Counted from the first letter of the stretch, positions 17,579 to 26,103 are shown. The stretch is DNA of 64,000 nt from Phycisphaerales bacterium (GCA_013140575.1 JABFSN010000070.1:1-64000), one strand, 5' to 3'. The notes: a model not told the origin generated them from the letters alone. Translations and numbers: made by a program.

Positions 17579-18355
17579 ATGGGGCATCCCGACGGTGGGT
17601 GGCGATGGACGGCGATCATCTGCTTGGCGCTGTCGTTTTCGCAGACCGGCTGCGCCACGGTTCGCGGGTATCTGGCCACCGATTCGGGCCCCAGTTCGGT
17701 GGGCTGGTCCACGCTTGACGAGCAATTCGTACACGCCGGTGAGCGCGTGGCGTTCAGTTTCGTCATTTCCAAAAGCGCGAACGCCGCCGCCCCCCTCGAC
17801 CCCGTGGGCATCGTCGATTACTGCGACGCAACCATTGACGGTCGGCATGTTGCGGTTGAGCTCGACGACGGCGGGCATTTCCGTTTCGGGGGCGACGTCG
17901 GCGACCGGGCTCACGGCGCCGGCATCGTGGTCACTGCGGCCGTGTACCGGCAGGACGGTCAGCAGGATGCGATGCTGATCGGCGACGAATGGGTGCAGGC
18001 CGAAAACCCCTACGACCAGCACGATCGGCTGCTGGCCGGGGATTCGGTTCGCCTGATCGTCTACCGCAGCGAGATCGACCTGCCCGTGCGTCCGCCCGAC
18101 GGCGTCCCACTCGACCTGTCGCGCGGGCGGCTCGAAATTCTTCGCAAGGACGGGTCGTCCACGCACATTGCCACCGGCGGCGCGGCGTCCGACGGATTTG
18201 AATACTCCGGACCCAACGCCGACGGTGCGTTCCACGTCCATTATCTGCCGGCGGCTGGTCAGCTTAACAAGACCGGCTCCACCACGGTGCGATTCACAGC
18301 CCCTCTCCCCGACGGCGGTGAATACGCCGTGGAGGCCTACCTCGCGACGCCGTAA
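17579..18355 (+). CDS. Putative lipoprotein, function unknown
   Basis: A 258-residue exported protein starting MGHPDGGWRWTAIICLALSF. The hydrophobic segment ends SQTGC, a plausible lipobox with Gln instead of Leu at -3. The rest looks all-beta with Gly/Asp turns (ELDDGGHFRFGGDVGDRAHG, then DSVRLIVYRSEIDLP). No known domain recognised. The ATG follows GGGGAGACGG, 20 bases after the YkgJ-like stop; the coding stretch also continues upstream in frame, but that part overlaps the YkgJ gene. Confidence 0.7.
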   Translation: MGHPDGGWRWTAIICLALSFSQTGCATVRGYLATDSGPSSVGWSTLDEQFVHAGERVAFSFVISKSANAAAPLDPVGIVDYCDATIDGRHVAVELDDGGHFRFGGDVGDRAHGAGIVVTAAVYRQDGQQDAMLIGDEWVQAENPYDQHDRLLAGDSVRLIVYRSEIDLPVRPPDGVPLDLSRGRLEILRKDGSSTHIATGGAASDGFEYSGPNADGAFHVHYLPAAGQLNKTGSTTVRFTAPLPDGGEYAVEAYLATP

Positions 18356-18408
18356 CCTCCGCTGCCGAACTCCCCGGCCGTGCGTTACCTCCTGCTGACG
18401 ACCTTCAA

Positions 18409-18512
18409 ATGGACAGGATTTACAAGATTCACAAGATGAGCAGGCCGATTGCACCCGAACGCGGCCGGATTCCAGTCCCTTCCATCTTGTGAATCTTGTA
18501 AATCCTGTCCAT
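18409..18512. repeat. Hairpin element with perfect 30-base arms
   Basis: Left arm 18409-18438 and right arm 18483-18512 are exact reverse complements, beginning ATGGACAGGATTTACAAG. The 44-base loop has no visible feature. It belongs to a dispersed family with paired copies at 20170-20269 and 43201-43316 and single arms at 7274-7305 and 49800-49832. It lies between the lipoprotein and HYExAFE genes. Confidence 0.9.
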
Positions 18513-18629
18513 CCTCCGCGTATGAACACGGCTCGGCGACAGATTCTGTCACCGGTGATTCCGAATTCCCGATCGTTCCCACCTTGCCAGCACAGCCAGG
18601 GACCCTATCATGTCCGACTGACACGTAAC

Positions 18630-19178
18630 ATGACCCGACGCCACATCCATTACGAAGCCGCGTTCGAGGACTACCTGCGGTCCGAAGGCACGGCCTACGT
18701 CGCCGTCGACGAGCAGCGCCGCGCGGTCTTCGCCGGGGCGTCTGTCAAGTCGTTCGATTTTCTGATCTACCGCGAACCGGGCGAAACATGGCTGGTCGAC
18801 GTGAAGGGCCGCAAGTTTCCCTACGAAATCGACCGGCAAAAACGCTATTGGGAGAACTGGCTCACCGACGAGGACCTGGCCGGTTTGTGTCGCTGGGAAA
18901 CGGTCTTTGGGCGCGGGTTCCGATCGATCGTCGTTTTCGCCTACATTTTGCTGGGTTCGTCCAATCGCCAGCCGACCCGCCACGTCCACCCCTTCGGCGA
19001 CCATTACTACGCCTTCATGGCCATTCCGGCCGACACCTACGCGGCCCACGCCCGCCGCCGGTCGTCGCGCTGGGGCACCCGTTCCATGCCCGTACGCCAA
19101 TTCCGATCGCTGGCCCAACCCATCCAGGAATGCGGCCGCCAGGCTCCTCCGCATTGGTCGCCCGCCCAAACCGGCTGA
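18630..19178 (+). CDS. HYExAFE-family protein, nuclease-like core
   Basis: A 182-residue protein starting MTRRHIHYEAAFEDYLRSEG, the name-giving HYExAFE motif of a planctomycete family. Next come VKSFDFLIYREPGETWLVDV and KGRKFPYE, giving the pattern D-x(n)-D-x-K usual in PD-(D/E)XK nucleases, with the helix Glu before it. This suggests a nuclease fold by inference; no activity is established. The ATG at 18630 is the only one beginning before the motif. The final codons and stop fall inside a 23-base repeat also seen at 16935-16957, so the C-terminus may have been set by repeat insertion. Confidence 0.78.
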   Translation: MTRRHIHYEAAFEDYLRSEGTAYVAVDEQRRAVFAGASVKSFDFLIYREPGETWLVDVKGRKFPYEIDRQKRYWENWLTDEDLAGLCRWETVFGRGFRSIVVFAYILLGSSNRQPTRHVHPFGDHYYAFMAIPADTYAAHARRRSSRWGTRSMPVRQFRSLAQPIQECGRQAPPHWSPAQTG

Positions 19179-19179
19179 C
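19157..19179 (+). repeat. Short direct repeat, second copy
   Basis: Same 23-base core as at 16935-16957 (GGTCGCCCGCCCAAACCGGC and following TGA). It supplies the stop codon of the HYExAFE gene. Confidence 0.75.
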
Positions 19180-19218
19180 CGGCCGGCCGCGAAGCCGCCT
19201 TGCGCTCGTGCAGACGGA

Positions 19219-19386
19219 TTCACCGCAGAGGCGCAGAGGACGCCGGGAAAAGACCGGACGTTCACCAACTCCGAGGTCAGGGCTCAATATCTTCGAAGGA
19301 AAGTAAAAAACAGGTATTTGAAGTTAGGCGGGCCACGATTCCTCCATCATTCTCCTCCTCTGCGCCCTCCGCGCCTCCGCGGTGAA
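19219..19386. repeat. 168-base inverted-repeat element, copy 2
   Basis: Ends TTCACCGCAGAGGCGCAGAG and GCGCCTCCGCGGTGAA match those of copy 1 (16754-16921), and the length is identical. Interiors are diverged but alignable (for example GAAAAGACCGGAC against GAAAAAACCGGAC, and an A-rich block before AGGT). It fills the gap between the HYExAFE gene and the small membrane protein. Confidence 0.85.
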
Positions 19387-19449
19387 ATCTTCCGGGCGGT
19401 GTTATCAATTGACGTGTACGAATCGTCCGAACCGGGTATACTGCCCGAC

Positions 19450-19674
19450 ATGCGAAGATGGTTAACCGTGATGACGCGATCGGCCGCTGCCCGGCTGGCG
19501 GGGGCGATCGTGGCCGTCGGGTTTTTCATGGCCCAACCGGCGCTGGCCCAGAACACCGTCGGTCCTCCGGACGAGGAGGGCAAGCCCATTGTGCAGTGGG
19601 TTTGCGTGATCCTGTTCACCGGCGTCACCGTGGCCATCTCCTCCAAGAACCCCAAACGCACCCACCAGACGTGA
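19450..19674 (+). CDS. Small exported or membrane protein
   Basis: Seventy-four residues starting MRRWLTVMTRSAAARLAGAI. A signal-type hydrophobic stretch ends ALAQ, followed by a short Pro/Gly region and a second hydrophobic helix (VQWVCVILFTGVTVAISSK) with a basic end. It would leave a small membrane protein with one or two helices. No family recognised. It is the first of three small exported-protein genes. Confidence 0.6.
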   Translation: MRRWLTVMTRSAAARLAGAIVAVGFFMAQPALAQNTVGPPDEEGKPIVQWVCVILFTGVTVAISSKNPKRTHQT

Positions 19675-19741
19675 TCCGGCCGGGTGCGCCCCGATCGAGG
19701 GCGGGCCGGCCTAAAAACCATAACCACGGGAGGCAACCATC

Positions 19742-20029
19742 ATGCTGACGAGACGGACCGTGTTGGCCGCGTTGGTCGCGGTCAACCTCATGCTGCTGAC
19801 CGGGCTGTTGTTGAGCGTCAACAGCCTGCCCCAAGCCCATGCCCAGCGCCGCGGGGCCGCGGGCGATTACGTGGCCGTCACCTGCCGCGCGGACAAGGAC
19901 TACGACGCCCTTTACATCGTGGACCTGTCCACCCGCAACCTGCACTGTTTCGTGCCCAACCGCCAGCGCACCGGCCAGATGGCCTACGGCGGCATGCGGA
20001 ATCTGGAACGCGATTTCAAAGCAAAATGA
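19742..20029 (+). CDS. Small secreted protein, paralogue A
   Basis: Ninety-five residues with a clear signal peptide (MLTRRTVLAALVAVNLMLLT, cleavage likely after AHA). The mature 60 residues have GDYVAVTCRADKDYDALYIV then DLSTRNLHCF. The same pattern (G-D-Y, ten to fifteen residues, LY-V/I-D, then an aromatic strand) occurs in the protein at 20324-20653, so the two are likely paralogues. Preceded by GGGAGGCAACC. Function unknown. Confidence 0.7.
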   Translation: MLTRRTVLAALVAVNLMLLTGLLLSVNSLPQAHAQRRGAAGDYVAVTCRADKDYDALYIVDLSTRNLHCFVPNRQRTGQMAYGGMRNLERDFKAK

Positions 20030-20169
20030 CGGCCCATGACCGCGATTGCGGAAGCGACCGTCTCGAAACCGTCGCACACGTATCCGGCCCGGTGCATCGG
20101 AGTCGATTCGGGATGACCCTTGATCGTTTTCCGTCCATGGGAACTGCCCGGCAACGGGATGGACGGATC

Positions 20170-20269
20170 GGATTGGACAGGATTTACAAGATTGACAAGA
20201 TGGCGGGTCTCACCGGCAAGGCGATCAGATCACCTGAATCCTGTCAATCTTGTAAATCCTGTCCAATCC
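20170..20269. repeat. Hairpin element with 32-base arms, second copy
   Basis: Left arm 20170-20201 and right arm 20238-20269 match with one mismatch. Sequence is of the same family as 18409-18512 but with GATTGACAAG instead of GATTCACAAG, changed in both arms. It lies between the two small secreted paralogues. Confidence 0.9.
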
Positions 20270-20323
20270 AAAAACCAATGTCCTAGTTTTCCTGACTACG
20301 TTTTTGTTGACGAAGGATCTCTC

Positions 20324-20653
20324 ATGAATTCAAAAGACCTCGCCATCGGCGTCCTCAGCACTACCGCCACCGTTTTGTTCGTCGGTTTGATTGTGATCCA
20401 CACCCGGCCGCAACCGGCCTTCGCCTCCGGCATGGGCGACACCGGCGGCGACTACAAGGTGCTCACCGGCGAAATGTTCGATCAGGAGGAATACCTGTAC
20501 GTCATCGACACGGCCACCGCCGCGCTGGCCGTCTATCGCTACAACATGACCACCGGCCAGATCGAATACAAGGACGGCGGCGCCCTCGCCCGTTTCTTCG
20601 AACAAGGCCAAGCCGCCCCGCCCGCGAAACCCGCCGGCCGCGGAAAACCGTAG
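20324..20653 (+). CDS. Small secreted protein, paralogue B
   Basis: A 109-residue protein starting MNSKDLAIGVLSTTATVLFV, a signal peptide or anchor ending AFASG. Next come GGDYKVLTGEMFDQEEYLYV then IDTATAALAVYRYNMTTGQI, similar to paralogue A at 19742. The C-terminus is Ala/Pro/Gly-rich and ends with basic residues. ATG preceded by GAAGGATCTCTC. Function unknown. Confidence 0.7.
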   Translation: MNSKDLAIGVLSTTATVLFVGLIVIHTRPQPAFASGMGDTGGDYKVLTGEMFDQEEYLYVIDTATAALAVYRYNMTTGQIEYKDGGALARFFEQGQAAPPAKPAGRGKP

Positions 20654-20711
20654 CATCGGCCGTCCACCAGGCGACGATCGGCGGAACGGTTGGGTTGCGG
20701 AAGGCTGGGGT

Positions 20712-20741
20712 GGCATGGTCCACGCTCGCGTGGCCATGCCC
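20712..20741. repeat. REP-like palindrome in the 20654-20931 gap
   Basis: GGCATGGTCCACGC then TC then GCGTGGCCATGCC form a near-perfect stem with one bulge. The gap has nothing else beyond a fragment AATCTGTGGAT near 20903 that resembles the arms at 61013-61082. Confidence 0.55.
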
Positions 20742-20931
20742 GCGCCGCAACAACGCTTCGAACCGCTGCCCGCTGGTGCGAGATTCCCGCCTGCCCTTGG
20801 CATCGCGAAGCGATGTCAAGGGTCTCGCACGCCTCTTCGCGGAAGTCCCTTCCCGCGACTCACAATGCGCTCGCGACGCCTCTTCATCTGCGTCAATCTG
20901 CGAAATCTGTGGATGATTTCTTCGCGAGGCG

Positions 20932-21240
20932 TTACGTCTCAGTCCCGCACTCCGAGCATTTACCCGTCGTGTTCCCCGTCAGATCGTACCCGCACCGCCG
21001 GCAATGTTTCGGCAGCCCCCAATACCACACCACCACGACCCCCTCGCCGAGGTCCGACGAATGCGAAATGGTCACCAGCTTCGACGGATCAATCGACCCC
21101 GCAAACGCCGCCGCCTCCGAAAACAACGCTTCCCACGGTTTGATCGTCGCCCGAAAAACCCTGTGCAACACGCGTTCCGGAGTCGTCGTTGTCCGCGCAA
21201 CCCGCCGGCCGCTCGAATCTCGCGCCACGCCATCGTCCAT
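20932..21240 (-). CDS. Small protein with C-terminal zinc ribbon
   Basis: About 102 residues from the ATG at 21238-21240. The C-terminus WYWGLPKHCRRCGYDLTGN then TTGKCSECGTET has two CxxC pairs and the CGYDLTGN phrase abundant at the ends of planctomycete proteins. The N-terminal part is basic and featureless; an earlier in-frame ATG is at 21315. The gene lies downstream of the FG-GAP protein on the same strand. Function unknown, but the ribbon is a strong sign that the frame is real. Confidence 0.65.
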   Translation of the reverse strand: MDDGVARDSSGRRVARTTTTPERVLHRVFRATIKPWEALFSEAAAFAGSIDPSKLVTISHSSDLGEGVVVVWYWGLPKHCRRCGYDLTGNTTGKCSECGTET

Positions 21241-21401
21241 GGCGTGGATACTACCGCCCGGACCGCCTAATCGTCTACCGGTCCGCGATGAAACTCGATT
21301 GAGCCTTCGCCGCATGGGGGATTCGCCCGCAAAAGTATGCGCGACCCCCCCCGCCACGACTCTTGCCACGCGCCGCTCTCGCTCCGTACTCCCCTTCCCG
21401 C

Positions 21402-21437
21402 TTTTTCGCCTTTCGCCGTTTCGCCTTTCGACTTTCC
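21402..21437. repeat. TTTCGCCTTTCG simple repeat after the FG-GAP gene
   Basis: CTTTTTCGCCTTTCGCCG and TTTCGCCTTTCGAC blocks lie immediately downstream of the stop codon at 21440. A similar block follows the stop of the other dockerin protein at 61210, and a reverse copy occurs at 6517-6544. Confidence 0.6.
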
Positions 21438-21439
21438 CG

Positions 21440-24400
21440 TCACGGCCCCGCCGGGCAATTGCAGAGGTTGACGCCCGCAAAGGCGTCCAGCACGGCCAGT
21501 ACGTCGAAAATGTCACTGATCGAATCGCCGTCGCAGGGCGCGAGATCGACGTTGCTCTTCGTGCAGGACGGACCAAAGACCCCGGCGAAGCCGTCGAGCA
21601 CGCATAAGATGTCGAAAATGTCCACCCCTCCGTCGAAGGTCGCGTCGCCGAACATCCGCGGAATATACGTGCAGGGCGCGTTGCACACGTCCTGCGTGCA
21701 CGCGTCATCGTCGTCGCACTCGTCATTCGAGACGCAGACGGTCGAACTGCAGTTGGGTCCGAACCACCCCGGGTCGCAATCGCAGCCGCCAAGAACCGTG
21801 CACGTGCCATTGCCCGAGCACGTCGTCGCCGCCAGGCACAACGTGCACGTCGGGTAGTTGTAGTGGTTCGCCGCGCACTGATCGCACGCCGCTCCCGCGT
21901 AGCCCGCAACGCACACACACGCGCCGTCCACGCACGTCGCGTGGTCGCCGCAATCGGGTGGGGAGCACGGCGCACTGCACCGGAACACATACGCCGAGCC
22001 GGCATTGACCCCACCCGCGTGGCTGTTACTTCTCGCCCCGACCAAGGCCGTGTCCCCGCTCATCGCGACGGAAGACCCGAAACCCCCCGCCGCGGTCAAC
22101 TTCTGACGCTGCCCCCACACGCCCCCGAAGCGGGCAAAGACATAAGCGGAGGAGTCAGCACCGACAACGGCCGAGTCCCCGCTTAGAAAGACCGGTCCAG
22201 CACAGTCATCTATCCCGCCCGCGTCCGCACAAGTCAGCCTTTGCTCCAGGTTCCACATTCCGGCCGAGCGGACGAAGACGTATGGCTCGCGACAGCTGAC
22301 TAAGATCGAATCCCCACTGAGCGAGATTGATCTCCCGAAGGATCCGACGAGCCCGTTCTGAGCGGGTTGGATGAGCTTCGGCTGCTGCGTCCACACCCCA
22401 CCCGACCGGACGAAGACATACGCCGCACCAAAGTTGAGGCCCAGCCCGTCGGCGGCGCTCGCCCCCACCACGGCCGTGTCACCGTCTACAGAGACGGATT
22501 CTCCGAACCGGTCACCCGCACCAGCATCCGCGGCGATCAGCTTCTGCTGCTCGGTCCACACTCCTCCCGTGCGGACGAACACATATGCCGCGCCGGGCGG
22601 AAACAGATCGCCCGGATCGCCGTTCAGGTACGCCCCGACCACGATCGTGTCACCGCTCACCGAGACGGCCCCCCCGAACCGGTGGCCGATACCCGCATCC
22701 GATGCCGTTAGCTTCTGCTGCTCGATCCACAATCCCCCGGTGTGGACGAAGACGTACGCGGCGCCCGCATCCACGGTCGCGTTGTCGTCCCAGTACGACC
22801 CGATCACGGCCGTATCCCCGCTCACCGAGACGGCGTTCCCAAACCCGTCAACCAAGCCTGCATCCGACGCGGTCAGCTTCTGCACCTCGCTCCACACCCC
22901 ACCCGAGCGACCGAATACGTACACCGCGTCGGAATTGGTGCTCGTGCCGTTGAGGTTGGTCGCCCCCACCATGGCCGTGTCACCACCCACCCAGACGGAA
23001 TACCCGAAAAAGGCTTTCGCAGCCGCGTCCGACGCGATCAGGTTCTGTTCCTCGCCGCAAGGCCCGCTGCAGGGCGGATCGATCGTCGCGCATACGGAAT
23101 CGTCCCCGCCGTATCGCCCGCCGGAAAGCAGGCAGTCGGCCTGGGTTTCATTCTCGCCGCAGGTTCCGCTGCCCTCGTGGCAGCAGGCGCCCACCGGAGG
23201 GTCCGGCGTGCACAAGATCACCTGCGCCAAGCCGACGTCGATCCCGGCCGCGAGGTCTTCGCCGTTCGCCCCCATCACGAACACATCTCCGTTCACCGCG
23301 ACCGAGTATCCGAACTGGCCCTCCGAGACCGACCCGTTGTGCGTCTGCCACCGGTACTGCCAAGCCCCGTCCAAGCGGATGTATCCGTACGCCGTGCCCT
23401 GGTCGTTGGTCGCGGTTTCAAATTCCCAGAAGGGTGCCCCGATCACGACGCGATCCCCGCTGACGGAGACGGAGAACCCGAACTGCCCGCCAGACGCGCC
23501 CGCGTTAAACGGGGCCAGCTTCTGCTGCTGCGTCCACACGCCCCCGGAGCGAACGAACACGTACGCCGAGCCCGCGTCGGTCCCGCCGGCGTGGTCGTCA
23601 AGGCGCGCCCCGATGATGACTGTGTCCCCGCTCACCGAGACGGAATTCCCGAACTGGTCAAACGCAGCCGCGTCCAACGCCGCCAACTTCTGCTGCTGCG
23701 TCCACACCCCCACGGAGCGAACGAAAACATACGCCGACCCCGCGTCGGTTCCGGCCGCGTTGTTGTCCAGGAACGACCCGACCACGATCGTCTCCCCGCT
23801 CACCGCGACGGAACTCCCGAACTGGTCATTGGAGGCCGCGTCCGACGCGATCAGTTTCTGCTGCTGGCTCCACATGCCGCCGCTGCGGACGAAGACGTAC
23901 GCCGACCCGGCGGCAGTCCCGCCCATTCCGCCGTTGTGGTCCAAACCCGCCCCGACCACGATCGTGTCCCCATCCACGGAGACCGAAATCCCGAACACGT
24001 CGTTCGCCGCCGCGTCCGAGGCCGTGAGCTTCTGCTCCTGCGTCCACACGCCCCCCGATCGGACGAAGACGTACGCCGAGCCGGACGATGTTCCCGCGTC
24101 GTCGTCGAGCAGGGCCCCGACAACCGCCGTGTCCCCGCTCACCGAGACGGACCATCCGAAACCATCACCATCCGCCCCGTCCGACGCGCTCAGCGCCTGT
24201 TGCTCGGTCCACGCGCCCCCGGACAGGACGTACACGTACGCCGAGCCGGCGTCCGGGACCGCCCCGTCGCCCTCGTACGCCCCGACCACGACCGTGTCCC
24301 CGCTCAGCGCAACGGACTGCCCAAACGCATCGCCCGCCGCCCCGTCCGAAGCGGTCAGTGTCACCTGCAACTCGCACTGCTCCGCCGCCGCCCGCCCCGC

Positions 24401-24460
24401 CCAAATTGTGCCCAACAGAACCAGCCGCACCAAGCATGAACGCGCATGAACAGTTCCCAT
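21440..24460 (-). CDS. Secreted FG-GAP repeat protein with EGF-like and dockerin-like tail
   Basis: About 1006 residues from the ATG giving MGTVHARSCLVRLVLLGTIW, a signal peptide ending AAA-EQC. The main part is roughly fourteen FG-GAP/integrin-type repeats of 55-60 residues, each like DGFGWSVSVSGDTAVVGA then GSAYVFVRSGG. In the middle sits a Cys-rich insert (GACCHEGSGTCGENETQADC). Near the C-terminus are EGF-like stretches (CGDHATCVDGACVCVAGYAG), then two dockerin-like repeats (GGVDIFDILCVLDGFAG and SDIFDVLAVLDAFAG) and the end CNCPAGP. Extracellular, probably surface-attached. A GTG-initiated extension to 24604 is possible but less likely. Confidence 0.85.
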   Translation of the reverse strand: MGTVHARSCLVRLVLLGTIWAGRAAAEQCELQVTLTASDGAAGDAFGQSVALSGDTVVVGAYEGDGAVPDAGSAYVYVLSGGAWTEQQALSASDGADGDGFGWSVSVSGDTAVVGALLDDDAGTSSGSAYVFVRSGGVWTQEQKLTASDAAANDVFGISVSVDGDTIVVGAGLDHNGGMGGTAAGSAYVFVRSGGMWSQQQKLIASDAASNDQFGSSVAVSGETIVVGSFLDNNAAGTDAGSAYVFVRSVGVWTQQQKLAALDAAAFDQFGNSVSVSGDTVIIGARLDDHAGGTDAGSAYVFVRSGGVWTQQQKLAPFNAGASGGQFGFSVSVSGDRVVIGAPFWEFETATNDQGTAYGYIRLDGAWQYRWQTHNGSVSEGQFGYSVAVNGDVFVMGANGEDLAAGIDVGLAQVILCTPDPPVGACCHEGSGTCGENETQADCLLSGGRYGGDDSVCATIDPPCSGPCGEEQNLIASDAAAKAFFGYSVWVGGDTAMVGATNLNGTSTNSDAVYVFGRSGGVWSEVQKLTASDAGLVDGFGNAVSVSGDTAVIGSYWDDNATVDAGAAYVFVHTGGLWIEQQKLTASDAGIGHRFGGAVSVSGDTIVVGAYLNGDPGDLFPPGAAYVFVRTGGVWTEQQKLIAADAGAGDRFGESVSVDGDTAVVGASAADGLGLNFGAAYVFVRSGGVWTQQPKLIQPAQNGLVGSFGRSISLSGDSILVSCREPYVFVRSAGMWNLEQRLTCADAGGIDDCAGPVFLSGDSAVVGADSSAYVFARFGGVWGQRQKLTAAGGFGSSVAMSGDTALVGARSNSHAGGVNAGSAYVFRCSAPCSPPDCGDHATCVDGACVCVAGYAGAACDQCAANHYNYPTCTLCLAATTCSGNGTCTVLGGCDCDPGWFGPNCSSTVCVSNDECDDDDACTQDVCNAPCTYIPRMFGDATFDGGVDIFDILCVLDGFAGVFGPSCTKSNVDLAPCDGDSISDIFDVLAVLDAFAGVNLCNCPAGP

Positions 24461-24603
24461 GGAATCCGTCCCTTCACCTTGAGCCGCCGTGAAATGTCCA
24501 ACTTGGATACTATCCCATTCGCCCACGCTCGTGCAATGCGAAATCCGGGTTTCAGGTGCGGGTCGGCGGTCGGCGAGGCGGGAAGGGCAAGCCGGGACGG
24601 GCA

Positions 24604-26019
24604 CTAATGCCCGGCGTGACCAGTAAGCTGTTTGGCGATGTCGCCGACGACGACCTTGGCGTCGCCGAAGACCATCAGCGTGTTGTCCATGTAGTAGAGC
24701 TCGTTGTCGATGCCCGCGAAGCCGGGGTTCATGCTGCGTTTGATGGCCAGCACCGCACGGGCCTTGTCGGCCTCAATGATGGGCATGCCGTAGATCGGAC
24801 TGGTCTTGTCGTGCCTTGCGGCGGGGTTGACCACGTCGTTGGCGCCGATGACCAGCACCACGTCGGTCTGTGGCATGTCCGTGTTGATTTCCTCCATCTC
24901 GATCAGCCGATCGTAGGGGATGTCGGCCTCGGCCAGCAGCACGTTCATGTGACCGGGCATGCGCCCCGCGACGGGGTGAATGGCGAACTTCACGTCCACG
25001 CCGCGCTTGGACAACTGGTCGTACAATTCCCGCACACGGTGCTGCGCCTGGGCGACGGCCATGCCATACCCCGGCACAATCACCACGCGCCCGGCCATGC
25101 CCAGCATTTGGGCGGCCTCTTCCGCCGAGGCGCTCTTGGCCGACTTGCGTTCGCCTTCCTTGGCGCCGGCCGCGATCTGCCCGAACGCGCCGAACAACAC
25201 GTTGAAGAACGAGCGGTTCATTGCCCGGCACATGATGATGGACAGGATCAACCCCGACGAACCGTCGAGCGCGCCCGCGGTGATCAGCAGCTTGTTGTCG
25301 AGCACGAAGCCCATGGCCACGGCCGACAGACCGGCGTACGAATTCAGGATGGAAATGACCGTGGGCATGTCCGCCCCGCCGATGGGCATGACCATCATCC
25401 AACCGAAATTGAGCGCCAGCGGAATGATCACCAGGCCGAACACCCACGGCGCCCAACCCGTCGTCGGCCGGACGATCAACAGGACGCCCAGCAGGATCGC
25501 CAGCGCCAACGCCCCCAGATTCACGAAATTCTGTCCGCGGTAGGTCCACGGTCGCTGCGGGATCCATTTGACCTCCTGCAACTTGCCGGCCGCGATCAGG
25601 CTTCCGGTGAAGGTCAGGTAGCCGAGAATCACCTCGGCGATGATCGCGGTCATGCGGAACGCGGACAGTTGCTCGGGCTCGTGGCTGAACCAGTAATAAT
25701 ACTCCGCCGTTCCCACCAAACCGGCCGCCAGTCCGCCGAACGCGTGCGACAACGCGGTCCGCTGGGGAACCGCGGTCAACGGCACCATCGACAGCCACAC
25801 GCCGGGGATAATTGCGGCCGCGATGGGGATGATGATCCACCAGTGCTCAACGATCTTGTTTCCCGCCCACGTCGCCAGCACGGCGGCGAGCATGGCCGCG
25901 ATGCCCGCGAAGACGCCGCGTCGGGCGGTCTTCGGATCGCTCATCCAATGCAGCGAGAAGATGAACAACGCCGTGGCGACGAGGTAGGCGGTCGTGATCG
26001 CGTAGCTCTGCATGTTCAT
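24604..26019 (-). CDS. pntB: NAD(P) transhydrogenase subunit beta
   Basis: The beta subunit of proton-translocating transhydrogenase, which moves hydride between NADH and NADP at the expense of the proton gradient. Eight to nine hydrophobic helices occupy residues 1-260. The C-terminal NADP-binding domain III has VIVPGYGMAVAQAQH, GRMPGHMNVLLAEADIPYD, GANDVVNPAA and a final GDAKV. At 471 residues it is typical. It is the last gene of pntAA-pntAB-pntB, 84 bases after pntAB. Confidence 0.96.
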   Translation of the reverse strand: MNMQSYAITTAYLVATALFIFSLHWMSDPKTARRGVFAGIAAMLAAVLATWAGNKIVEHWWIIIPIAAAIIPGVWLSMVPLTAVPQRTALSHAFGGLAAGLVGTAEYYYWFSHEPEQLSAFRMTAIIAEVILGYLTFTGSLIAAGKLQEVKWIPQRPWTYRGQNFVNLGALALAILLGVLLIVRPTTGWAPWVFGLVIIPLALNFGWMMVMPIGGADMPTVISILNSYAGLSAVAMGFVLDNKLLITAGALDGSSGLILSIIMCRAMNRSFFNVLFGAFGQIAAGAKEGERKSAKSASAEEAAQMLGMAGRVVIVPGYGMAVAQAQHRVRELYDQLSKRGVDVKFAIHPVAGRMPGHMNVLLAEADIPYDRLIEMEEINTDMPQTDVVLVIGANDVVNPAARHDKTSPIYGMPIIEADKARAVLAIKRSMNPGFAGIDNELYYMDNTLMVFGDAKVVVGDIAKQLTGHAGH

Positions 26020-26103
26020 GCCGTCCGTTGCGGGGTAACGATGGTCTTCGCCGTCGTCATCGCGGTGTCAAACTTCATGATCGCCCATGCCTGCCTGGTC
26101 ATT

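Noticed and set aside
22371-24449. A 692-residue plus-strand frame in the FG-GAP region
   Set aside because: It repeats PTTxVSPxTxTxxPN, which is the reverse reading of the FG-GAP repeats, so it is a shadow.
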